From positions 186,001 through 250,000 of the forward strand of contig NZ_JBOCEG010000005.1 in NCBI RefSeq assembly GCF_050586465.1: a stretch of 64,000 nt of DNA, read 5' to 3'. Position 1 is the stretch's first letter, and the number at the start of each line of letters is the position of its first letter. Both the position numbers and the translations under genes were made by a program. The stretch is from CAJXYS01 sp913063035 (GTDB taxonomy: Bacteria > Pseudomonadota > Alphaproteobacteria > Rhodobacterales > Rhodobacteraceae). The notes under the pieces are model-generated. The model was not told the DNA's origin, did not search any database, and was given only the letters and a program-made list of their open reading frames with translations. Positions 7,444-14,238 of this stretch are shown one piece after another.

Positions 7444-7998
7444 CTAGCGCGGGCTGCGCTTGGCCAGGATGCGCTGCAGGGTGCGGCGATGCATGTTCAG
7501 CCGCCGCGCGGTTTCCGAGACGTTGCGGTCGCAGAGTTCGTAGACCCGCTGGATGTGTTCCCACCGCACGCGGTCCGCCGACATCGGGTTGTCGGGCGGC
7601 GGCGGAAGATCGTCGGTTTCCGCGAGAAGGGCGTTGGTGATGTCGTTGGCGTCGGCGGGCTTGGAAAGGTAGTCGGTCGCGCCCATCTTCACCGCCGCGA
7701 CCGCCGTCGCGATGGCACCGTAGCCGGTCAGCACGATGATCTTGGCGTCGGGTCGCTTTTCGCGCAGCACCTCGACGACGTCCAGCCCGTTGCCATCTTC
7801 GAGCCGCAGGTCGATCACCGCGTAGGCCGGCGGCCGCGCGGTCGCGATCGCCTGTCCGGCCGCCACGGACATGGCCGTTTCGGGGGCGAAACCGCGCTTT
7901 TCCATCGCGCGCGACAGCCGGCGCAGGAACGGCTCGTCATCGTCTACGAGCAACAGCGAATTGTCTTCGCCGATCTCCCGCTGTGTTCGTTCCGTCAT
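7444..7998 (-). CDS. regA: Redox response regulator RegA/ActR/PrrA
   Basis: RegA is the DNA-binding response regulator phosphorylated by RegB; in relatives it controls respiration, nitrogen and carbon fixation and photosynthesis genes according to redox state. The 184-residue length equals that of characterised Rhodobacter RegA/PrrA. The receiver has the LLLVDDDEP acidic pocket, the phospho-acceptor Asp63 in VIDLRLEDG and a Lys in YLSKPAD; a four-proline linker follows, then a Fis-type helix-turn-helix (VSETARRLNMHRRTLQRIL). The ATG at 7998 gives this length; a longer frame from 8031 is not supported. It is downstream of senC, 68 bases apart. The usual next gene hvrA is missing. Confidence 0.96.
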   Translation of the reverse strand: MTERTQREIGEDNSLLLVDDDEPFLRRLSRAMEKRGFAPETAMSVAAGQAIATARPPAYAVIDLRLEDGNGLDVVEVLREKRPDAKIIVLTGYGAIATAVAAVKMGATDYLSKPADANDITNALLAETDDLPPPPDNPMSADRVRWEHIQRVYELCDRNVSETARRLNMHRRTLQRILAKRSPR

Positions 7999-8066
7999 GC
8001 CGCCCCAACCCCTCGAAACTGTAACATTCACGACGTTTTAGAGCGCGGCGGTGCTGCGGTCAAATG

Positions 8067-8690
8067 TCACGACGCGGCGTCGAGGAAGCAGCCGACACGG
8101 TCGGCCATCTGTTCGGGCGTCAGCTCTCTCCGGAAGAAGTCGACGAAACCGTCTTCGGGCATCACCAGGTAGCTGAAGGTGGAGTGATCGACCAGGTAAT
8201 AGTCCGGGTCGTCGCTCTCCTGCTTGCGGTAATAGGTGCGATAGGCCTGGCTCGCCGTCTTCACCTGCTCGGGCGAGCCGGTGAGGCCGACCATCTCGGG
8301 ATGCATCACCTCGGCGAATTCCCCGACGACCTCGGGCGTGTCGCGCTCGGGGTCGATGGAAATGAAGACCGGCTGCACGTCGTAGCCGCGCTCTGCCAGG
8401 ACGTCGATCGCGGCGGCGTTGCGCGACACGTCCAGGGGGCAGACATCCGGGCAGAAGGTATAGCCGAAATAGAGCAGGGACGGCTTGGTGATCACGTCGG
8501 CGTTCGTGACCGTCTCGCCGGCGCCGTTCACCAGTTCGAACGCCCCGCCGATATCCCCCGACCCGGCGATCTGGCCCTGGCGGCAGGCGGCATAGGGGTC
8601 GTCGCCGCGGCCCATGTAGACGAAGGTCGCGATGGCGCCGAGCATGGCGACGGCCAGGGCACCGGCGGTCAAAGCGTAGAGTCTGCTCAT
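8067..8690 (-). CDS. senC: SCO1/SenC/PrrC copper chaperone
   Basis: SenC/PrrC is a membrane-anchored periplasmic thioredoxin-fold protein that delivers copper to the CuA or CuB centre of cytochrome oxidases and is tied to RegB/PrrB signalling. The 207-residue protein has an N-terminal anchor (about residues 5-26), the CPDVC copper motif (Cys80, Cys84) within YFGYTFCPDVCPLD, and the distal His169 in LVDHSTFSYL. It is divergent from regB and upstream of regA on the same strand, the standard Rhodobacterales arrangement. A 68-base gap to regA suggests co-transcription with some independent control. Confidence 0.95.
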   Translation of the reverse strand: MSRLYALTAGALAVAMLGAIATFVYMGRGDDPYAACRQGQIAGSGDIGGAFELVNGAGETVTNADVITKPSLLYFGYTFCPDVCPLDVSRNAAAIDVLAERGYDVQPVFISIDPERDTPEVVGEFAEVMHPEMVGLTGSPEQVKTASQAYRTYYRKQESDDPDYYLVDHSTFSYLVMPEDGFVDFFRRELTPEQMADRVGCFLDAAS

Positions 8691-8718
8691 GGAAATGCCT
8701 TCCCGAAATGCGTTCCCG

Positions 8719-8747
8719 TTGATCGGTTAAGATCGGCGCTCTATCAA
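8719..8747 (+). promoter_or_regulatory. Candidate sigma-70 promoter for regB with tandem GATCGG repeat
   Basis: TTGATC (8719-8724) and TATCAA (8742-8747) are separated by exactly 17 bases, which would start transcription about 40 bases before the regB ATG. Two GATCGG copies at 8721-8726 and 8731-8736, ten bases apart (one helical turn), overlap the -35 box and spacer and could be a regulator site. Confidence 0.45.
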
Positions 8748-8790
8748 GAACCTGCAATCCGAGTGTGACAATGCATCCCATGACCGCCTG

Positions 8791-10188
8791 ATGGCCGATC
8801 TCTCTGCCTCCGTCCTGGCCACCGAATCGCGCAGCGAGTGGGTGCGCCTGCGCACGCTGATCCTGCTCCGGTGGCTGGCCATCGCCGGGCAGTCGGCCGC
8901 GATCCTGTTCTCGACGCTCTATCTCAAGCTGCAGATCGACATCGGGCTCTGCTTCATGGCGATCGGCGCCTCGATGATCTCGAATCTCGTGGCGATGTTC
9001 GTCTACCCCGAGACCAAGCGCCTGAGCGAACGCGAAGCGCTTCTGACGCTGCTGTTCGACCTGTCGCAGCTGGCTTTCCTGCTTTACCTGACGGGCGGGC
9101 TGAACAACCCCTTCGCGCTGCTGATCCTGGCGCCGGTGACCATCTCGGCCACCGCGCTGCGGCTGCAGGCGACGCTGTTCCTCGGGATGATGGCGATCCT
9201 GCTGATCTCGGTGGTGGCGCTCTGGCACGTGCCGCTCCGGACCGAACAGGGATTCGTGCTGCGGATGCCGCAGCTCTTCGTCTACGGGTTCTGGATCGCG
9301 CTGGTGATCGGCATCGCCTTCCTCGGCGCCTATGCGCGGCAGGTCACGGTGGAGATGCATGCCATGTCCCAGGCGCTGCTGGCCGCGCAGATGGCCCTCT
9401 CGCGCGAGCAGAACCTCACCAATCTCGGCGGCGTGGTTGCCGCCGCCGCCCATGAACTCGGCACGCCGCTGGCAACCATCAAGCTTGTCAGCTCCGAACT
9501 GGCCGACGAACTCTCGGACCGTCCCGAGCTGGCCGAGGACGCGGCGCTGATCCGCGACCAGGCCGATCGCTGTCGCGATATCATGCGCAGCATGGGGCAG
9601 GCCGGGAAGGACGACCTGCACCTGCGCCACGCGCCGCTGGGCGCCGTCCTGCGCGAGGCCGCCGACCCGCATTCGGAACGCGGCAAGTCGATCCATTTCA
9701 ATTTCGCGCCCGAACGGGGCGCCGACGGGGTCCAGCCGGAAATCTGGCGGCAACCCGAGATCATTCACGGCCTGCGCAACCTGGTGCAGAACGCCGTCGA
9801 TTTCGCCGAGGCCAATGTCTGGATCGATGCGCGCTGGGGCCGGGATACCGTGACCGTCCGGATCTTCGACGACGGCCGCGGTTACCCGCCCGATCTCCTC
9901 GGGCGGATCGGCGATCCTTTCGTGCGCCGGCGCCGCACGGCGCAGGACCGTGCGCAGCGCCCCGAATACGAGGGGATGGGGCTGGGTCTTTTCATTGCCA
10001 AGACGCTCCTGGAACGCTCCGGCGCCGAGGTCACCTTTGCCAACGCGTCCGACCCCTTCCTCGACCCGTCCGAGCGCCCGGAACGCAGCGGCGCAATCGT
10101 CGAGGTCCTCTGGCCGGCCGCGGCCGTGATCGTCGATCCGGACGCGCTCAAGGCCCCGCTGGGAGAAAACCAGCCGATCCGCATCTGA
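8791..10188 (+). CDS. regB: Redox sensor histidine kinase RegB/PrrB
   Basis: RegB is the membrane-bound kinase partner of RegA, sensing quinone pool and thiol redox state. The 465-residue protein has about six N-terminal membrane helices (residues 22-180) including the quinone-site segment GGLNNPF at 102-108, then the H-box AAHELGTPLATI with phospho-acceptor His221, the redox-active Cys261 in DQADRCRDI, an N-box (LRNLVQNAVDFA), DDGRGY (G1) and GMGLGLFIAKTLL (G2). All residues expected for redox sensing are present. It is divergent from senC-regA. The ATG at 8791 gives the family N-terminus; no clear ribosome site is visible. Confidence 0.96.
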   Translation: MADLSASVLATESRSEWVRLRTLILLRWLAIAGQSAAILFSTLYLKLQIDIGLCFMAIGASMISNLVAMFVYPETKRLSEREALLTLLFDLSQLAFLLYLTGGLNNPFALLILAPVTISATALRLQATLFLGMMAILLISVVALWHVPLRTEQGFVLRMPQLFVYGFWIALVIGIAFLGAYARQVTVEMHAMSQALLAAQMALSREQNLTNLGGVVAAAAHELGTPLATIKLVSSELADELSDRPELAEDAALIRDQADRCRDIMRSMGQAGKDDLHLRHAPLGAVLREAADPHSERGKSIHFNFAPERGADGVQPEIWRQPEIIHGLRNLVQNAVDFAEANVWIDARWGRDTVTVRIFDDGRGYPPDLLGRIGDPFVRRRRTAQDRAQRPEYEGMGLGLFIAKTLLERSGAEVTFANASDPFLDPSERPERSGAIVEVLWPAAAVIVDPDALKAPLGENQPIRI

Positions 10189-10341
10189 GGGCCGTGCAGA
10201 CCGGCGCCGGCATGGCGCGAAAGACCCCGTAAACCATCGTGGCGGCCCCGGCGTGCTCAGCCCGGCGTTTCATGCTACGCTTTCATTGTCATGCTTGCGG
10301 GCTAGGGTCCGTGACGCGCGCAGCTTGCCAAGGGGGATAAG

Positions 10342-10623
10342 ATGCATCTTGCCGTGATGTTCGCCATCATCATGACCGGGGCGTCGATATATTTCTTCCT
10401 CTGCGTCCCGGTCGTGACATGGCTGATCAGCGACCCGGGGTTCGACTTTGTCCGGCAAATGCATCCGCGCGCGGAACTGGCCACGATCTTCTCCCTGTCG
10501 GCGATCTATACCTCGATGCCCTTCGCATGGGCCGAGAAGCGCTATTTCCGGATCATGGAGCGGCGCGACACGGATGCCGAGCCCGGCGACGACACCGGCG
10601 CGGCAGCACGCGCCGACCGGTAA
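10342..10623 (+). CDS. Small two-helix membrane protein, function unknown
   Basis: A 93-residue protein I do not recognise. It has two hydrophobic segments (about residues 4-30 and 46-62), a short PGFDFVRQMHPRAEL connector and a charged, acidic C-terminal tail. A clear AAGGGGGA ribosome site lies a few bases before the ATG, supporting it as a real gene. The TAA stop overlaps the CtrA-like box that precedes the next gene. It sits between regB and the PAS protein, 153 bases after regB; that gap shows no obvious terminator or other feature. Confidence 0.75.
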   Translation: MHLAVMFAIIMTGASIYFFLCVPVVTWLISDPGFDFVRQMHPRAELATIFSLSAIYTSMPFAWAEKRYFRIMERRDTDAEPGDDTGAAARADR

Positions 10624-10635
10624 CTTTTGGTTAAC
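10620..10635 (+). promoter_or_regulatory. Near-consensus CtrA-type box before the divL-like gene
   Basis: GTAA-CTTTTGG-TTAAC matches the alphaproteobacterial CtrA recognition pattern TTAA-N7-TTAAC at every position but the first. It lies 50 bases before the start of the PAS protein. CtrA binding is inferred from the motif alone. Confidence 0.4.
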
Positions 10636-10684
10636 GAACCTTTCCTAGCCTCCACCTGATGCGGGGATACGCGGCAGGCGGGAC

Positions 10685-11992
10685 ATGGTTCATCTCGATC
10701 TTCAGACGATGCTTTACATCGCCGCGACCTGTATCCTGACGGGTGCCGGCGTGCTGGCGCTGCTCCTCCGGGCCGATCGGCACCGCATGCGCCGCGACCC
10801 CGCCACGCCCGGCACCGATACGGCTGACCAGGGGCTCGGCGGCGGCGATGCCTGGAACGCCCGGCTGTTGCAGACGGTCGAAGACGCACCGATGCTGGTC
10901 TGGCACGAAACGCCCGAGGGACGCATCACCTGGGCCAACGCGGCCTATCGCGCGCTCGTCGTGCAGGCCGGGTATGGCGAACCCGACACCGCGGGCGAGA
11001 TGCCGCTCGTCCACCTGTTTCCACCCGACCCGGAAAACCAGGTCGATGACGGGCCGCCCGGCCGCGTGGCCGTGCATCACCGCACCGGCGAAAGGACATG
11101 GTGGTTCGAATGCCAGGTCCAGCAGGCGGCCGACGGCAGCGTCCTGCGCTACGCGGTCTATGCCAACCCGGTCGTTCGGGCCGAGGACGCGCTGCGCAAC
11201 TTCGTGCAGACCCTCACCCAGACCTTCGCGCATCTGACGATCGGGCTGGCGATCTTCGACCGCGGCCGGCAGCTCGCGCTGTTCAATCCCGCGCTCAGCG
11301 AACTGACCCGGCTGCAGCCGGAATGGCTCAGCACCCGGCCCGCGCTCTACGCCGTCCTGGACCGGCTGAGGGACATGCGCATGATGCCCGAACCCAAGGA
11401 TTACGGCAGCTGGCGCCAGCGCATGGCCGATCTCGAGAAAGCCGCCACCGATGGCACCTACGAGGAAACCTGGCTCCTGCCCACGGGTCAGACCTACCGC
11501 GTCATCGGCCGTCCCCATCCGGAGGGCGCGGTGGCCTTCCTCTTCGAGGACATCACCGCCGAGGTGTCGCTGAAGCGCCGCTTCCGCTTCGAGCTGGAAC
11601 TCAGCCAGTCCGTCCTGGACAGCCTGGAACAGGCGGTCGCCGTCTTCTCGTCCTCGGGACGGCTCGTGGTATCCAACGCCGCCTATGCCGGCCTGTGGGG
11701 GGTGGATCCCAGCACCACGCTGGGCGAAATCGGGATTCTCGAGTCGATCCGCGCCTGGGAGGCCGCGACCGAACCATGCGAGGCCTGGGCGCGGGTCCAC
11801 AACTTTGCCAGCCGCTCGAACGGCCGCCAGGTCTGGACGGCCCAGGTCTGTATGCCGGGTGACGCGGCCGGAAAGCTTCACTGCCGTTTCGTGCCGCTGG
11901 CGCGGGGCGCCACGCTCTGCACCTTCATGCCGGACACCGCCGCGGGCCGGGCGGACCGGGCCGATGCACCGGCGCTGGTCGAACCGGACTGA
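10685..11992 (+). CDS. divL: PAS-domain protein, probable DivL homologue lacking the kinase core
   Basis: A 435-residue protein with one N-terminal membrane helix (about 9-27) and three PAS-like modules: residues 60-165 (DAPMLVWHETPEGRITWAN), 180-290 (LAIFDRGRQLALFNPAL, of PAS-7 type) and 310-420 (AVFSSSGRLVVSNAAYAGLW). There is no H-box, Tyr-containing pseudo-H-box, N-box or G-box, so it is not an enzyme. In alphaproteobacteria divL commonly precedes tsaE and this same downstream block, and the Rhodobacter DivL is known as a PAS-domain protein acting on the CckA-ChpT-CtrA relay. I infer DivL from position and architecture. A generic PAS sensor is the alternative. Confidence 0.65.
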   Translation: MVHLDLQTMLYIAATCILTGAGVLALLLRADRHRMRRDPATPGTDTADQGLGGGDAWNARLLQTVEDAPMLVWHETPEGRITWANAAYRALVVQAGYGEPDTAGEMPLVHLFPPDPENQVDDGPPGRVAVHHRTGERTWWFECQVQQAADGSVLRYAVYANPVVRAEDALRNFVQTLTQTFAHLTIGLAIFDRGRQLALFNPALSELTRLQPEWLSTRPALYAVLDRLRDMRMMPEPKDYGSWRQRMADLEKAATDGTYEETWLLPTGQTYRVIGRPHPEGAVAFLFEDITAEVSLKRRFRFELELSQSVLDSLEQAVAVFSSSGRLVVSNAAYAGLWGVDPSTTLGEIGILESIRAWEAATEPCEAWARVHNFASRSNGRQVWTAQVCMPGDAAGKLHCRFVPLARGATLCTFMPDTAAGRADRADAPALVEPD

Positions 11993-12033
11993 TCTGCCCT
12001 TGCGGGGGCGGGGCACGGCGATAGAGTTGCGCC

Positions 12034-12540
12034 ATGACCGCCGCCGATGCAGACGCCCCCGCTTTCTCTGCCAGCTGCCGCCTGGCCGGCGCCGCCGCCA
12101 CCGATGCCTTCGCCCGGGCGCTGGCCCCGCGGCTGGGTGCCGGGGACACGCTGCTTCTGGGCGGCCCGATCGGGGCCGGGAAAACCGCCTTCGCCCGGGC
12201 GCTGATCGAGGCCCGCGGCGTGGCCGAGGACGTGCCGTCGCCGACCTTCACGCTGGTCCAGACCTACCACGCGGACGGGCTGGAGATCTGGCACTGCGAT
12301 CTCTATCGCGTGACCCGGCCCGACGACGTGCTTGAACTCGGGCTCGACGAGGCGTTCGACGACGCGCTCTGCCTTGTCGAGTGGCCGGACCGGCTGGGCG
12401 ATCTCGCCCCGGCGGATGCCCTGCGGCTCGATTTCGCGCTGGTCGGGAGCGACCCGGATGCGCGGGCGCTGGCCGCCAGCGGCCCGGCGCGCTGGTCCTG
12501 GGTCGGCAGGCTTATGGCGGAGGGACCCGCCCATGGCTGA
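12034..12540 (+). CDS. tsaE: tRNA threonylcarbamoyladenosine biosynthesis ATPase TsaE
   Basis: TsaE is the P-loop ATPase that resets the TsaBD complex during t6A formation. The 168-residue protein carries the Walker A motif GPIGAGKT at 44-51, a SPTFTLVQTY segment and the diagnostic LYRV and LVEWPDRLGD segments. It starts 41 bases after the PAS gene and overlaps the next gene by eight bases. Its presence together with tsaD means two of the three bacterial t6A partner genes lie in the window; tsaB does not. Confidence 0.95.
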   Translation: MTAADADAPAFSASCRLAGAAATDAFARALAPRLGAGDTLLLGGPIGAGKTAFARALIEARGVAEDVPSPTFTLVQTYHADGLEIWHCDLYRVTRPDDVLELGLDEAFDDALCLVEWPDRLGDLAPADALRLDFALVGSDPDARALAASGPARWSWVGRLMAEGPAHG

Positions 12541-13552
12541 TCGCGCCGCCTGCAAACACGCCTTTCTCGAGCGGGCAGGCTGGGCCGACGCGGCGCGCGC
12601 GCATCTCGCCGGCGACGCCTCGAACCGAAGCTACGCGCGGTTGCGCCGCGGTGCGCAGAGCGCCGTTCTCATGGATGCGCCGCCCGCGCGGGGCGAGGAT
12701 ATCCGCCCCTTCACCCGGATCGCGCGGCACCTGGCCCGGCTCGGTCTGTCCGCCCCCGCCATCCTGGCAGAAGATCCCGAGCACGGCTTTCTTCTGCTCG
12801 AGGACCTGGGCGACGCGCTCTTCTCGACGGTCGCGGAGGCGCAGCCGGAGCTGGAAGAGACGCTCTACGCCGCCGCGGTCGGGGTGCTGGCCGAACTGCA
12901 CGCCCATCCCGTTCCCCCGGGGATCGCGGCCTACGATCCGCCGCTGATGGCCGGGCTGTCGGGCCTCGTGCTCGACTGGTACCTGCCCGCGGCCCTGGGC
13001 CATCCCGCGCCCGAAAGCGCCGAGGCCCTGCGCGCGGCCGTCGAGGCCGCGACCGCGTCCCTGGCCACGGACCGCCCGGTCCTGGTCCTGCGCGACTACC
13101 ATGCGCAGAACCTGATCTGGCTGCCCGAACGGCAGGGGCCGGCCCGGGTCGGGCTGCTGGATTTCCAGGACGCGATGGCGGGCCACCCCGCATACGATCT
13201 GGTTTCCCTGCTCGAGGACGCCCGGCGCGATACCTCCGCCGCGCTCCGCGCGGCCATGTATGCACGCTACGCCACCGAGACCGGCACCGATCCGGAGAGC
13301 CTTGCGCGGGCCGTCGCGATCCTCGGCGCCCAGCGCAACCTGCGCATCCTCGGCGTGTTCGCCCGACTCTGCCTGCGTGACGGCAAACCCGGCTATGTGG
13401 ACCTGATGCCGCGGGTCTGGGACCACCTGCAGCGGGATCTCGCCCACCCGGCCCTTGCGGCGTTGCGCGCGATCGTCGACGATCACCTTCCCGCCCCCGA
13501 TCCCGACCTGCAGGCCAGGATGAAAGCGCAATGTCCCGCCCCGACTCCCTGA
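12533..13552 (+). CDS. amgK: Aminoglycoside-phosphotransferase-like sugar kinase AmgK
   Basis: AmgK phosphorylates the anomeric position of N-acetylmuramate and N-acetylglucosamine in the peptidoglycan salvage route that bypasses de novo MurNAc synthesis. The 339-residue protein has the APH fold: a GDASNRSYARL nucleotide loop near the start, LLLEDLGD hinge, catalytic RDYHAQN near residue 187 and the metal-binding LLDFQDA near 209. The ATG at 12533 overlaps tsaE by eight bases; a longer frame from 12332 only reads through tsaE. The adjacent MurU-like gene overlaps its end, which strongly supports the AmgK assignment over a generic phosphotransferase. Confidence 0.88.
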   Translation: MADRAACKHAFLERAGWADAARAHLAGDASNRSYARLRRGAQSAVLMDAPPARGEDIRPFTRIARHLARLGLSAPAILAEDPEHGFLLLEDLGDALFSTVAEAQPELEETLYAAAVGVLAELHAHPVPPGIAAYDPPLMAGLSGLVLDWYLPAALGHPAPESAEALRAAVEAATASLATDRPVLVLRDYHAQNLIWLPERQGPARVGLLDFQDAMAGHPAYDLVSLLEDARRDTSAALRAAMYARYATETGTDPESLARAVAILGAQRNLRILGVFARLCLRDGKPGYVDLMPRVWDHLQRDLAHPALAALRAIVDDHLPAPDPDLQARMKAQCPAPTP

Positions 13553-14238
13553 TGATCTTCGCCGCCGGGTTCGGCACCCGCATGGGCGCGCTGACGCGCG
13601 ACCGGCCGAAGCCGATGATCGACGTGGCCGGCCGGCCGCTGATCGACCACGCGCTGGCGCTGGGCGCCGCCGCCGGGATCGGGCGCATCGTGGTCAACCT
13701 GCACTACAAGCCCGAAACCCTGCGCGCCCACCTGGCGGGGCGCGGCGTCGCGCTGTCCGAGGAAACGCCCGATATCCTCGATACCGGGGGCGGGCTGCGG
13801 CATGCCCTGCCCCTGCTCGGGGCCGGCCCGGTCTTCACGCTGAATTCGGACGCCGTCTGGACCGGGCCGAACCCGCTGGCGCGGCTCGCCGCCGCATGGG
13901 CGCCGGACCGCATGGACGCGCTGCTGATGCTGGTGCCCGCCGCGGCGGCCCGCGGCCATGCGGGCACGGGCGACTTCCTGCCGGATGCCGAGGGGCGGTT
14001 GACCCGCACCACCGGCGGCGCCGGGCGGGCGCTGGTCTATACCGGGGCGCAGATCATCCGGACGGACGGCCTGGCGGACGTCGCGGACAGGGTCTTTTCG
14101 CTCAACCTTCTCTGGGACAGGATGATCGCGGAGGGGCGGCTTTTCGGCCTGACACATCCCGGTGGCTGGGCCGATGTCGGCACGCCCGAGGGCATCCCGC
14201 TCGCCGAGGCGATGCTGGCGGAGGCGGCGGATGTTTGA
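13531..14238 (+). CDS. murU: N-acetylmuramate-1-phosphate uridylyltransferase-like protein MurU
   Basis: MurU converts MurNAc-1-phosphate to UDP-MurNAc, the second step after AmgK. The 235-residue nucleotidyltransferase shows the signature AAGFGTRMGALTRDRPKPM near residue 10, a DTGGGLRHALP segment, the metal-binding LNSDAVW segment and a C-terminal GGWADVGTPEG. The start at 13531 overlaps amgK by 22 bases; an ATG at 13552 in a TGATG arrangement is also possible and would remove seven residues. The tight amgK-murU pair indicates a working cell-wall recycling route. Confidence 0.88.
   Translation: MSRPDSLMIFAAGFGTRMGALTRDRPKPMIDVAGRPLIDHALALGAAAGIGRIVVNLHYKPETLRAHLAGRGVALSEETPDILDTGGGLRHALPLLGAGPVFTLNSDAVWTGPNPLARLAAAWAPDRMDALLMLVPAAAARGHAGTGDFLPDAEGRLTRTTGGAGRALVYTGAQIIRTDGLADVADRVFSLNLLWDRMIAEGRLFGLTHPGGWADVGTPEGIPLAEAMLAEAADV

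Noticed and set aside
8719..8732. TTGAT-N4 half-site resembling an FNR box upstream of regB
   Set aside because: The second half ATCAA is absent, so the match is better explained as a -35 box.
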